From assembly GCF_010731895.1 (NCBI RefSeq), contig NZ_AP022596.1:3224001-3288000 (forward strand): a stretch of DNA of 64,000 bases, written 5' to 3'. Each line of letters starts with the position of its first letter. Positions within the stretch are counted from its first letter, which is position 1. Origin of the DNA: Mycolicibacterium helvum. GTDB taxonomy: Bacteria > Actinomycetota > Actinomycetes > Mycobacteriales > Mycobacteriaceae. The notes beneath the pieces are model-generated. The model searched no databases and had not been told where the DNA came from. It saw nothing but the letters and a program-made list of their open reading frames with translations. Both the position numbers and the translations under genes were made by a program. Below, one piece after another: positions 8,365 to 17,862 of this stretch.

Positions 8365-10698
8365 TTATCCAGCGTCGGCCGACATCACCGATGTCACGCG
8401 ATGCACGGCGAACTCCCGCGGGCGCCCCTGGGTGGGGTCCCAGGCCAGCAGCTGGCCACCGCTGACGGTCAGTGGGCGCACCACCCGCTGGGTAGCCACT
8501 CCGGCGGCGTCGACGTAGCCGATCACCACATCTTTGTGGTCCATGGCCGCCTGCTGCAGCAGAGCCATGGATACCGCCGGGTCAAGGCGGACGTTGGCGA
8601 ACGGAGTGGCGGAATCCACCCGACGCAGGATCGCCACCACAGAGGCCAGGGTTTCCACGCTCGGCTTGGGCAGCGCGCGGAACAGCCGACGATGCGTGGG
8701 TGTGGAAACCCGGGCGCCGCGCTGGCGGAGGTCGACGATAGCGCCCGAGGAGTCCTCCGCAGCCGGTGCGAACCCTGCCGCCCGCAACGCGGCGAGCAGC
8801 TCGCCGATCGGCGCCTGCGACACCGCCACCGTCGGGGCCAGCTGCCGCACCTCGAGGTGCTCGAGGGCCGGCGCCGCCACCGCGTGCGCGAGCAGGGTCG
8901 GGTCCTCACACCGCAGGAACGACGAAGCCATCCCGACACGCAGCTGACCGTGCCGCCGGGCGACATCGTTGATCAAGTACGTCAAACCTTGGGGAACAGG
9001 GGTTTTCGAATGGTGCTCGAAGAACGCGTGCAGCGCGCCCGCGGTGCGGCCGGTATCCAGCGCGTGCCGGATCGATGCTTCGCTGACCCGGTACACCATC
9101 GCGGCGCCGGCCGATTCCACCGCAGCCACCGCTGCGAGTTCGTCGGCCAGCTCGCGTTGCAGCGGCCCGGGAACCACCACGGTCAGGTCGGCCTGCACCA
9201 GGAAGTGATCGATCGGTGTGGGCAGGACCTTGCCCATTGCGTCGACGGCGGCATCGTCGCCGCCCGTGAGCAGCACCCGTGCCGGTGTGCTCAATGCGCC
9301 GCGGCCGACCAGGCCAAGGGCGTGCGCCTCGTCGAGCAGGTGCGCGATGGGTTCAGGCTGCAGGCGCGCCGCCCACCGGGGCCGCTGCCAGATCAGCGCC
9401 TGCGAGGCGTGCAGTGCATCCACGCCCGACCCGGGTGGCAACCCGGCCAGCAATTCCAACAGCAGCCGCCGGTCCAGCGGAGCCGCGGTCGAGTACAGCG
9501 AATCGGACAGTGCCGCATAGGCTTTTCCGTCGGGCCCGCGGCTGCCGATCAGGCCCGGTCGGGACGGCAGCTCGAGCCAGGTAGTGGCCAGCAGATGCCA
9601 GCGTGCGGCGGTCGGCGTCTCGAGGAACCGGTCGGCGGCCACCGTCGGTGTCCAGTACGGGCCGGAGCCGTCCGGTGGTTCCGGATCGGGCGTGCCGCTG
9701 GCGATCAGACCGGCGGCCGAACTGATCTCGAGGACCAGCCCGAGGCGTTGTTCGTCGATCCCGGTGAGTTTGCTCAGCCGCTTTGCTTCGCGTACCCCAA
9801 GCCCGCCGCTGCGCAGCTCGGGAACTGGTGCGGCGGAGAGGCTTTCGATCACGAGCTCGATCTCGCGGATCACGTCAAGCAGGGCACCTGCGGCGGCGGC
9901 ATCGGTATCGGCGACGGTGGTGGTGCTGGCCACCGGGTCAGGGGCGCTCAGATGCACCGGGCCGGGTTCCTCACCACGCAGCACCTGACCGACGTGGCGG
10001 GGCAGGATCACCGTCTCCGCGTCGAGCTGGCGCAACAGTCCGGCCGCCAGTAGCCGCGGTACCGGACGGTCGGCGGGCGTGCCCGGCGCGGCGTCGCGGG
10101 TGCGGCCGACCGGTGAGCCCATCAGCAACCGCTCCAGTAACTCCGTCTGTGGTTCGTCGAGCGCATCGATGGCCGCCGAGATCTCGGCGCCGGACTTCGC
10201 GGAGTCCTCCAGGATGGCCTGCCCGGGGTACCAGGGCAGCCCGGCGGCGGCCTCTGCCGATACCCGGACTGCGGCGTCGTTGCCCCACACCAGGGCCCGC
10301 TCGCGCAGATCGTCCAGTGCGATCAGCACCGACTGCTTGTCCGCCCGTTTGCCGATCAGGGCGACGAGCTTGGCCACCGGAACGGCCGTGGTCTCGGCAT
10401 GGAGCACCAACAACGCATCGAGGACCGCCAGCCGCAGGAAGTCCAGCTCGTCGGTGGCAGCCTTGACCGACTGGCGGGCCACCGCCCGGGCAGCCAGGGC
10501 CGCGATGCTGCCGGGTGCGGGTTGGGCGAGGTCGGGCCGTAGTTCCAGGAGGCGGATCAGCCGGTCGTCGGGCAGATCGGCCAGCCAGGCACCCAGTGGC
10601 ACACCGGGGTTGTTTTCCCGGGTCGCTTCGCTCCTGCCCGCGTGGGCCTTTTCCCGGGTCGCTTCGCTCCTGCCCGCCGGTCCGGACTCGTCAGTCAT
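8365..10698 (-). CDS. helicase-associated protein with C-terminal WYL-like domain
   Basis: 777 residues from ATG 10696-10698. It corresponds to the conserved mycobacterial gene next to XPB (Rv0862c). The middle part resembles the XPB/Ssl2-related helicase C-terminal-like family, but I find no Walker motifs, so it is unlikely to be an active helicase. The last 65 or so residues (VVIGYVDAAG, then LLAWDP and REFAVHRV) resemble a WYL domain, a ligand- or nucleic-acid-sensing module. Residues 8-27 contain two tandem copies of AGRSEATRE, encoded by a dispersed DNA repeat. The gene lies directly upstream of xpb in the same direction, suggesting a joint repair function. Confidence 0.78.
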   Translation of the reverse strand: MTDESGPAGRSEATREKAHAGRSEATRENNPGVPLGAWLADLPDDRLIRLLELRPDLAQPAPGSIAALAARAVARQSVKAATDELDFLRLAVLDALLVLHAETTAVPVAKLVALIGKRADKQSVLIALDDLRERALVWGNDAAVRVSAEAAAGLPWYPGQAILEDSAKSGAEISAAIDALDEPQTELLERLLMGSPVGRTRDAAPGTPADRPVPRLLAAGLLRQLDAETVILPRHVGQVLRGEEPGPVHLSAPDPVASTTTVADTDAAAAGALLDVIREIELVIESLSAAPVPELRSGGLGVREAKRLSKLTGIDEQRLGLVLEISSAAGLIASGTPDPEPPDGSGPYWTPTVAADRFLETPTAARWHLLATTWLELPSRPGLIGSRGPDGKAYAALSDSLYSTAAPLDRRLLLELLAGLPPGSGVDALHASQALIWQRPRWAARLQPEPIAHLLDEAHALGLVGRGALSTPARVLLTGGDDAAVDAMGKVLPTPIDHFLVQADLTVVVPGPLQRELADELAAVAAVESAGAAMVYRVSEASIRHALDTGRTAGALHAFFEHHSKTPVPQGLTYLINDVARRHGQLRVGMASSFLRCEDPTLLAHAVAAPALEHLEVRQLAPTVAVSQAPIGELLAALRAAGFAPAAEDSSGAIVDLRQRGARVSTPTHRRLFRALPKPSVETLASVVAILRRVDSATPFANVRLDPAVSMALLQQAAMDHKDVVIGYVDAAGVATQRVVRPLTVSGGQLLAWDPTQGRPREFAVHRVTSVMSADAG
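10617..10676 (-). repeat. two tandem copies of a 24-bp dispersed repeat inside a coding region
   Basis: Copies at 10617-10640 and 10653-10676 are identical over 24 bases (on the plus strand each begins CCCGGGTCGCTT and ends CGCTCCTGCCCG) and are spaced 36 bases apart. They lie in the start of the helicase-associated gene and encode two AGRSEATRE blocks. The same element recurs at 22682-22705 (opposite orientation) and, with one mismatch, at 63019-63042. Confidence 0.85.
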
Positions 10699-10763
10699 TG
10701 TTGACCAGCGTAAAACAGCCGCCTGTGTGCACAACCCGGCCGTAGGAGTGTCAGAATGTTGCC

Positions 10764-10946
10764 GTGGCTGAGAAGAAGACTCCGTACGTCGACAACGGCT
10801 GGCCGACCCGCGATCCCGATGACCACGCTGTCAGCGAGCTGGCAGCCGATCGGGTGGGCGCGCTGTCCCCGTTCGGCGACGTCACGTTCCCGCTGCCCGC
10901 GTCCGAACTGCCGTATCTGCATCCGGTCACCGTCGTCAACAAGTAA
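10764..10946 (+). CDS. small conserved mycobacterial protein
   Basis: 60-residue protein from GTG 10764, matching in position the conserved hypothetical Rv0863. It is acidic and polar, with no membrane segment, signal peptide or known motif. The gene is divergent from the helicase-associated gene and ends three bases before moaC, so it is probably the first gene of the moaC-mog-moaE operon. Function is unknown. The consistent position in front of molybdopterin genes is the only hint. Confidence 0.7.
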   Translation: MAEKKTPYVDNGWPTRDPDDHAVSELAADRVGALSPFGDVTFPLPASELPYLHPVTVVNK

Positions 10947-10949
10947 CCG

Positions 10950-11438
10950 GTGACCAGCGGACCGCAGCCTCGCCTCTCGCACCTTGACGAGCACGGTGCG
11001 GCGCGCATGGTCGACGTCACCGAGAAGGCCGCGACCACCCGCACCGCGGTGGCGGCCGGCGCTGTTCACACCACCGCCGAGGTGGTCGTCCTCATCGCCT
11101 CCGGAGGCCTGCCCAAGGGCGACGCCCTGGCGACCGCCCGGGTGGCCGGCATCCTGGCCGCCAAGCGCACCAGTGACCTCATCCCGCTGTGCCACCACCT
11201 CGGGCTGACCGGGGTGGACATCGAGTTCGCGATCGGCGAGACCGAGGTGGGTGTGACCGCCTCGGTGCGCACCACCGATCGCACGGGTGTCGAAATGGAA
11301 GCGTTGACCGCCGTCAGCGTCGCGGCCCTGACGGTCTACGACATGATCAAAGCCGTCGACCCCGCCGCCCGCCTCGACGACATCCGGGTGCTCCGCAAGG
11401 AGGGCGGCAAGACCGGCCTGTGGGTGCGTCCGACGTGA
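10950..11438 (+). CDS. moaC: cyclic pyranopterin monophosphate synthase MoaC
   Basis: 162 residues from GTG 10950. MoaC converts the MoaA product (3',8-cyclo-7,8-dihydro-GTP) into cyclic pyranopterin monophosphate in the first stage of molybdenum cofactor synthesis. Family blocks seen: [16 protein letters not shown] at the N-terminus, [16 protein letters not shown] in the middle and [23 protein letters not shown] near the end, with the conserved catalytic lysine in the KAVD stretch. The stop overlaps the GTG of mog by four bases, which suggests translational coupling. Confidence 0.95.
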   Translation: MTSGPQPRLSHLDEHGAARMVDVTEKAATTRTAVAAGAVHTTAEVVVLIASGGLPKGDALATARVAGILAAKRTSDLIPLCHHLGLTGVDIEFAIGETEVGVTASVRTTDRTGVEMEALTAVSVAALTVYDMIKAVDPAARLDDIRVLRKEGGKTGLWVRPT

Positions 11439-11914
11439 CTCGGTCCGCACGGGTCGTGATCGCCTCCACCAGGGCCGCGACCGGTGTGTACGAGGACCGG
11501 TGCGGGCCCGTCGTCGTAGCCTGGCTTGCCGAGCGCGGATTCAACGTCCCCGATCCGATCGTGGTGGTCGACGGCAGCGCTGTCGGCGACGCCCTGCGCG
11601 GGGCGGTCGACGCGGGATCGGACGTTGTGATCACCTCCGGCGGCACGGGGATATCACCGACCGACGCCACCCCGGAGGCCACGCTCAGCGTCCTCGACTA
11701 CCAAATCCCTGGACTTGCCGATGCGATCCGCCGCTCCGGGCTGCCCAAGGTGCCGACGTCGGTGCTCTCCCGCGGCGTGTGCGGCGTCGCCGGGCGCACA
11801 CTGGTGGTCAACCTGCCGGGTTCCCCTGGCGGCGTACGCGACGGGCTGTCGGTGCTCGCCGACGTTCTCGACCACGCGCTGGACCAACTCTCCGGAGGAG
11901 ACCACCGCTCATGA
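11435..11914 (+). CDS. mog: molybdopterin adenylyltransferase Mog/MoaB
   Basis: 159 residues from the GTG that overlaps the moaC stop. The [16 protein letters not shown] block is the MoCF-biosynthesis signature shared by Mog, MoaB and MogA-type proteins, which adenylylate molybdopterin before molybdate insertion. [13 protein letters not shown] near the C-terminus is also conserved. The length equals that of the mycobacterial mog. The stop overlaps the moaE ATG by four bases (ATGA). Confidence 0.93.
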   Translation: MTRSARVVIASTRAATGVYEDRCGPVVVAWLAERGFNVPDPIVVVDGSAVGDALRGAVDAGSDVVITSGGTGISPTDATPEATLSVLDYQIPGLADAIRRSGLPKVPTSVLSRGVCGVAGRTLVVNLPGSPGGVRDGLSVLADVLDHALDQLSGGDHRS

Positions 11915-12336
11915 CACGCATCCTGCGGGCCGCGCTCGTCGAAGGCCCGATCTCACTGACTGAGCACGAGGAACTCGTCGCCAGTGATGCCGCCGGCGCG
12001 GTGGTCGGGTTCTCCGGGGTGGTGCGCAACCACGACGGTGGCCGGGATGTGGTGCAGCTGGACTACTCCGCGCACCCGTTGGCCGAGCAGACGTTGTTCG
12101 AGGCGCTCGCGGAGGTGGCCGCGCAGTCTCCCGGCGTGCGGGCGATCGCCGCCAGCCATCGGGTTGGCACGCTGCACATCGGGGATGCCGCCCTGGTGGC
12201 CGCCGTGGCGGCCGACCACCGCGGGGCGGCGTTCGAGGCGTGTGCGCTACTCGTCGACACCGTCAAGGCACGGTTACCGGTGTGGAAGCACCAGTTCTTC
12301 GCCGACGGAACCGACGAGTGGGTGAACTCGGCCTGA
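11911..12336 (+). CDS. moaE: molybdopterin synthase catalytic subunit MoaE
   Basis: 141 residues. MoaE is the large subunit of molybdopterin synthase. It transfers sulfur from the thiocarboxylated tail of MoaD to cyclic pyranopterin monophosphate. Characteristic features are [16 protein letters not shown] near residue 30, the [14 protein letters not shown] block, and the active-site lysines in [16 protein letters not shown]. It ends the moaC-mog-moaE operon and converges on rpfA with only seven bases between them. Its partner moaD is encoded 1.7 kb further on the opposite strand. Confidence 0.95.
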   Translation: MTRILRAALVEGPISLTEHEELVASDAAGAVVGFSGVVRNHDGGRDVVQLDYSAHPLAEQTLFEALAEVAAQSPGVRAIAASHRVGTLHIGDAALVAAVAADHRGAAFEACALLVDTVKARLPVWKHQFFADGTDEWVNSA

Positions 12337-12343
12337 GCCGCTC

Positions 12344-13875
<1,532 letters not shown>

Positions 13876-14036
13876 ACCTTGCAGAGACGCTAACGGCAAC
13901 CGAGAGTGCCGTCACCTTTTGCGTTTTCGGGCGTTTCTGCTACTGGCAAACCTTAGAAAAGGTTAAAGCCCCATGACAATTCGGCGTTCGCCCAGGTAGG
14001 TCAGACGGAAAATTCCCCCGCGGCCATCTCGTTACC

Positions 14037-14065
14037 TGATCGTGATGTGACGTAAATCACGATCA
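14037..14065. promoter_or_regulatory. CRP-type site inside a 10-bp perfect inverted repeat
   Basis: TGATCGTGAT (14037-14046) and ATCACGATCA (14056-14065) are exact reverse complements with a nine-base spacer. Inside lies TGTGA-N6-TCACG (14046-14061), matching the mycobacterial CRP consensus. CRP is known to activate rpfA in M. tuberculosis. The palindrome also covers the moaD stop codon, so its RNA could form a terminator hairpin for the moaA-moaD operon. Confidence 0.65.
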
Positions 14066-14332
14066 TCCCCCGGCAAACGGGGGTAGCACGTCGAGGGTCT
14101 GGCCCGATCGCAGTTCAGTGGCCTGATTGCGGACCGCGATGCCGTCGCACAGATATGAACACCGCTGTAACACCTCCGCCAATTTGTCACTGCGGCAACG
14201 CAGTTCGTTCACCACATCGGCGACGGTGGCGCCGTGGGGCACGTTGAGCAGGTCGGAGTCCGCGCCCGCGGCGGCCCGAGCCGCAGCGAAGAAACGCACA
14301 GTCACTTCCACCGGCGCCGTCACCTCAGCCAC
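14063..14332 (-). CDS. moaD: molybdopterin synthase sulfur carrier MoaD
   Basis: 89-residue ubiquitin-fold protein ending in the Gly-Gly that becomes thiocarboxylated and donates sulfur in molybdopterin synthase. VTVRFFAAARAAAGAD at the start and LDVLPPFAGG at the end are typical. It overlaps the moaA stop by eight bases, so the two are cotranscribed. The catalytic partner moaE lies on the other side of rpfA. Confidence 0.93.
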   Translation of the reverse strand: MAEVTAPVEVTVRFFAAARAAAGADSDLLNVPHGATVADVVNELRCRSDKLAEVLQRCSYLCDGIAVRNQATELRSGQTLDVLPPFAGG

Positions 14333-15389
14333 CGATCGCGCTCATCGGCCGTTGGGGTTGTACGAATCCCGGGTCGTTGATGCCGTGGCCAGCCGCCTTG
14401 CGCCACATCGCGGCGCGCCAGACCAACTCCAGTGCGTCGTCGTCGGCGCCGTTGCGCAGCAGCGCCCGCAGATCGGTTTCCTCCGCGGCGAACAGACAGT
14501 TACGAATCTGCCCGTCCGCGGTCAGGCGGGTCCGATCGCAGGCCGAGCAGAATGCGTGCGAGACCGACGCGATGATGCCGACGGTGGCTGGTCCGCCGTT
14601 GACGTGCCACAGCTGGGCCGGCGCGGATCCGCGTGGCGCCGGGTCGGTGGTCAGGTCGAAGTGCGCGGCCAGGGCCGCGAAGATCTGGTCGGCCCCCAGG
14701 TTGGTGTCACGACGCCACTGGTGTCCGGCATCCAGCGGCATCTGCTCGATGATGCGCAGCTGGTAGCCGTACCGCAGGCAGTAGTCCAGCAGCTCGACGG
14801 CATCCGACAGACCGCTCACCGGATCCAGCACCGCGTTGACCTTCACCGGCCCCAGCCCGGCAGCGGCCGCCGCAGACAGGCCGTCGAGGACATCGGCGAG
14901 CCGGTCGCGGCGGGTGATGGCGGCGAAATGAGCGGCGTCGAGGCTGTCCAGCGAGACGTTGACGCGGTCCAGGCCCGCGTCGGCCAGGGCCTGGGCGCGC
15001 CGGGCCAGCCCCACCGCGTTGGTGGTCAGCGCGATCTCGGGGCGCGGGCGCAGAGCGGCCACTTCGGCCACCACCTCCTCCAGTCCCCGATACAGCAGTG
15101 GCTCCCCGCCGGTGAAGCGGACACTGTCGATACCGAGCCGGGTGACGGCCAACGCCAGCAGCCTGGCCAGCTCGTCGCGGGTCAGCAGCTCCTCGCCGGG
15201 CAGCCAGTCCAGCCCCTCGGCCGGCATGCAATAGGTGCAGCGCAGATTGCACCGATCCGTCAGCGATACCCGCAGGTCGGTGGCGACCCGGCCGAAGGTG
15301 TCGACCAGCGGGCCGCTGCGGGGCATCTCGGCGGAGAAGTCTTCGGCGTCGCGGCGGATTGCCGGCAGACCGAGCGACGTCATTGTCAT
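14325..15389 (-). CDS. moaA: GTP 3',8-cyclase MoaA (radical SAM)
   Basis: 354 residues. It begins the molybdenum cofactor pathway by radical rearrangement of GTP. The N-terminal radical SAM cluster motif CNLRCTYC is at about residues 42-49. The GGEPLLY SAM-binding block follows, and the C-terminal second cluster has CSACDRTRL and the later NCLF cysteine. The protein ends with the Gly-Gly conserved in MoaA. ATG 15387-15389 is used; a second ATG six bases on is possible. The start overlaps the stop of the YccF-like gene (ATGA), giving a yccF-moaA-moaD operon. Confidence 0.94.
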   Translation of the reverse strand: MTMTSLGLPAIRRDAEDFSAEMPRSGPLVDTFGRVATDLRVSLTDRCNLRCTYCMPAEGLDWLPGEELLTRDELARLLALAVTRLGIDSVRFTGGEPLLYRGLEEVVAEVAALRPRPEIALTTNAVGLARRAQALADAGLDRVNVSLDSLDAAHFAAITRRDRLADVLDGLSAAAAAGLGPVKVNAVLDPVSGLSDAVELLDYCLRYGYQLRIIEQMPLDAGHQWRRDTNLGADQIFAALAAHFDLTTDPAPRGSAPAQLWHVNGGPATVGIIASVSHAFCSACDRTRLTADGQIRNCLFAAEETDLRALLRNGADDDALELVWRAAMWRKAAGHGINDPGFVQPQRPMSAIGG

Positions 15390-15778
15390 ACCGCCACCCG
15401 AGGCTGGCCGGCGGGGACGATCTCCTTGCCCAACGGCATCAGCGAGACCGGAATGAGTTTGAGGTTGGCCAGCGCCAGCGGGATTCCGATGATCGTGATC
15501 GCCATCGCGGCCGCGCTGACCAGGTGCCCGATCGCCAACCACAGCCCGAACAGCAGCACCCAGATCACGTTGCCGACGAGAGCGCCGGGGCGCGGGCCGG
15601 GCTTATCGACGATGGTTCGCCCGAACGGCCACAGCGCGTAGTCGGCGATCCGCAGCGCGGCGAAGCCGAAGGGGATGGTGACGATCAGAACGAAGCAGAC
15701 AAGCGCGGCCAGCAGGTAGCCAAGGGCAAGCCATAGCCCGCCGAATAGCAACCAGACGACGTTCAAGATCAGGCGCAT
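15386..15778 (-). CDS. YccF-family inner membrane protein
   Basis: 130 residues with two similar halves, each carrying a hydrophobic helical pair (about 5-45 and 65-105). Each pair is followed by an IPFG or IPLA segment and a conserved (L)xPFG/PLGK block, the pattern of the YccF (DUF307) family. The function is unknown; a membrane location is clear. It is the first gene of the operon with moaA and moaD, an arrangement also present as Rv0870c-Rv0868c in M. tuberculosis. Confidence 0.85.
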   Translation of the reverse strand: MRLILNVVWLLFGGLWLALGYLLAALVCFVLIVTIPFGFAALRIADYALWPFGRTIVDKPGPRPGALVGNVIWVLLFGLWLAIGHLVSAAAMAITIIGIPLALANLKLIPVSLMPLGKEIVPAGQPRVAV

Positions 15779-15844
15779 GTCTCCTCCAGCGGTTTGCCCA
15801 GCCTACCGAACTAAACGGGGGTGCTGGGCCCCCCTCTTCCCGAG

Positions 15845-15850
15845 TAGGAT
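15845..15850 (+). promoter_or_regulatory. possible -10 element for cspB
   Basis: TAGGAT fits the mycobacterial SigA-type -10 pattern TANNNT and lies about 75 bases upstream of the cspB GTG. That leaves a long 5' leader, as is common for cold-shock mRNAs. No convincing -35 was recognised. Confidence 0.35.
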
Positions 15851-15925
15851 CACCGACACGCGTCCTGCACCGGCGGGACGCTTCGTCATGTTGTCATGGA
15901 CCCGTTAGACAAGCAGGTGAGACCA

Positions 15926-16336
15926 GTGCCGACCGGCAAGGTGAAGTGGTACGACGCCGAGAAGGGATTCGGCTTCCTGTCCCAAGAGGACGGCGAGGAC
16001 GTCTATGTCCGTGCGTCGGCCCTGCCCGACGGCATCGAGGGTCTCAAGGCCGGCCAGAAGGTCGAGTTCGGTCTCGCTTCCGGGCGCCGCGGGCCGCAAG
16101 CGCTGAGCGTCAAGTTGATTGACCCTCCGCCGAGCCTGACCCGGACGCGACGTGAGGCCACCCCGGTCGAACGCAAGCACACCCCGGACGAATTGCACGG
16201 CATGGTCGAGGACATGATCACGCTGCTGGAAGGCGCGGTGCAGCCCGAGCTGCGCAAGGGGCGTTATCCGGATCGCAAGGTTGCCCGGCGGGTGTCCGAG
16301 GTGGTCAAGGCGGTTGCCCGGGAGCTCGACGCCTAG
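15926..16336 (+). CDS. cspB: cold-shock protein CspB (long mycobacterial form)
   Basis: 136 residues. The first 66 or so form a cold-shock domain with RNP-like motifs ([12 protein letters not shown], then DVYVRASAL) for binding single-stranded nucleic acid. A 65-residue charged extension follows, with helical heptad-like Leu/Val spacing, which is usual for this mycobacterial paralogue (Rv0871) and absent from CspA. GTG 15926 is chosen because it is preceded by AGGTGAG and gives the conserved MPTGKVKW start. Confidence 0.92.
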   Translation: MPTGKVKWYDAEKGFGFLSQEDGEDVYVRASALPDGIEGLKAGQKVEFGLASGRRGPQALSVKLIDPPPSLTRTRREATPVERKHTPDELHGMVEDMITLLEGAVQPELRKGRYPDRKVARRVSEVVKAVARELDA

Positions 16337-16360
16337 CCTGCGGCAGGGGAGACTGGCCGG

Positions 16361-17374
16361 GTGGGTGCCTATGTTGCCGGCGGCGGCGAATTCAAGCGCG
16401 ATACCAACTACATCACCACCCGGATCACCGCTGACGGTGCCGACGGGTATCCCGTCGAGCCCGGTCGCTATCGCCTGATCGTCGCCAGGGCATGCCCGTG
16501 GGCGAATCGGGCGATCATCGTGCGCCGGCTGCTCGGCCTGGAAGATGCGCTGTCGATCGGGTTCTGCGGGCCGACGCACGACGAGCGCAGCTGGACCTTT
16601 GATCTCGATCCCGGCGGCGTCGACCCGGTGCTCAAGATTCCGCGGCTGCAGGATGCGTACTTCGCCCGCGATCCCGACTATCCCAAGGGCATCACCGTCC
16701 CGGCGATCGTTGAGGTCGCCACCGGCCAGGTGGTCACCAACGACTTCGCCCAGATGACGTTGGACTTCTCCACGCAGTGGCAGGCCTACCATCGCGACGG
16801 CGCGCCGCAGCTGTACCCCGATCCGTTGCGCAACGAGATCGACGAGGTCGCCCAGCGGATCTACACCGAGGTCAACAACGGCGTGTATCGCTGCGGGTTC
16901 GCCGGTTCACAGGAGTCCTACGAGGCGGCCTACGACCGGTTGTTCGCCGCGCTGGACTGGCTCACCGAGCGGCTGGCCGACCGGCGATATCTGGTCGGTG
17001 ACACCATCACCGAGGCCGATGTGCGGCTGTTCACGACGCTAGCCCGCTTCGACCCGGTGTATCACGGGCATTTCAAGTGCAATCGGGCCAAGCTGGACGA
17101 GATGCCGGTGCTGTGGGCTTATGCCCGAGACCTGTTCCAGACTCCGGGGTTCGGCGACACCACCGACTTCGTCCAGATCAAGCAGCACTACTACATCGTG
17201 CACGCCGACATCAATCCCACCCGGATTGTCCCGAAGGGGCCTGAACTGTCCGGCTGGTTGTCACCGCACGGGCGAGAGTCCTTGGGCGGCAGGCCATTCG
17301 GCGACGGCACCCCGCCGGGGCCAACGCGCGCGGGTGAGCGGGTGCCGGCCGGGCACGGCGCGACCGTCGCCTAG
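16361..17374 (+). CDS. glutathionyl-hydroquinone reductase-like GST-fold protein
   Basis: 337 residues of the YqjG/ECM4 family. The thioredoxin-like half carries the catalytic cysteine in ACPWANR (about residue 46). The helical C-terminal GST domain contains EVNNGVYRCGFA and YLVGDTITEADVRLF. In glutathione users these enzymes reduce glutathionyl-hydroquinones. Mycobacteria make mycothiol instead of glutathione, so the thiol partner is probably mycothiol or another thiol (inference). GTG 16361 begins the conserved MGAYVAGGGEFKRD stretch. The gene ends four bases inside the convergent DUF2771 gene. Confidence 0.87.
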   Translation: MGAYVAGGGEFKRDTNYITTRITADGADGYPVEPGRYRLIVARACPWANRAIIVRRLLGLEDALSIGFCGPTHDERSWTFDLDPGGVDPVLKIPRLQDAYFARDPDYPKGITVPAIVEVATGQVVTNDFAQMTLDFSTQWQAYHRDGAPQLYPDPLRNEIDEVAQRIYTEVNNGVYRCGFAGSQESYEAAYDRLFAALDWLTERLADRRYLVGDTITEADVRLFTTLARFDPVYHGHFKCNRAKLDEMPVLWAYARDLFQTPGFGDTTDFVQIKQHYYIVHADINPTRIVPKGPELSGWLSPHGRESLGGRPFGDGTPPGPTRAGERVPAGHGATVA

Positions 17375-17862
17375 GGCCAGACCAGTCGCACCGACCACTC
17401 GGCGTGCGGTGCGTCGCGCAGATCACCACTCGGGTCCTGCACCAGGGTGAGCAGCTGAACGACCACCCCGGTGAGCTTGCCGCGTTGCGGGTCGACAGTC
17501 GGAATCGTCACGGCCAATTCGGTATTGGGCCGGAAGAGGGTGGTCGTCGAGTTCCGCTCGTCTTCGTAGACCCGCAGCAGCCGCCAAGGTGCCCGCCCGA
17601 TGGAGGTCGGCACCGACAGCTGGACGGGATAGCGCTCGGTGACCGACAGTTGGCCCTGGGTCCGCGGGTTCTGGCAGTCGTTGAGGTTCACCACATTGCA
17701 GTAGACGAACGGCCCGACCCGCACCGACTGCCCATGCGAGTACGCGCTGATCTCGGGCAGCTTCGATCCGGAGTCGCGAGTCAGCGCCCACGCGCCGACC
17801 CCGGCGCCGATCGACGCCAGCACGACCATCACCACCAGAAGCCAGCGGGTCAACTTCGTCAC
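17371..17862 (-). CDS. DUF2771-type membrane-anchored or exported protein
   Basis: 163 residues from GTG 17860-17862, corresponding to Rv0875c. An uncleaved signal-like hydrophobic segment (about 6-26) is followed by an extracytoplasmic domain. Cysteines in YCNVVNLNDC suggest a disulfide. The start overlaps the stop of the upstream MFS gene (GTGA), so the two form one operon. Function is unknown; a role with the transporter is possible from position only. Confidence 0.8.
   Translation of the reverse strand: MTKLTRWLLVVMVVLASIGAGVGAWALTRDSGSKLPEISAYSHGQSVRVGPFVYCNVVNLNDCQNPRTQGQLSVTERYPVQLSVPTSIGRAPWRLLRVYEDERNSTTTLFRPNTELAVTIPTVDPQRGKLTGVVVQLLTLVQDPSGDLRDAPHAEWSVRLVWP

Noticed and set aside
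7819..10053. 744-codon open frame on the plus strand, antisense to the helicase and its partner
   Set aside because: Its translation is rich in His, Arg, Gly and Gln with no domain, as expected of the antisense of high-GC genes. The minus-strand genes have clear motifs.
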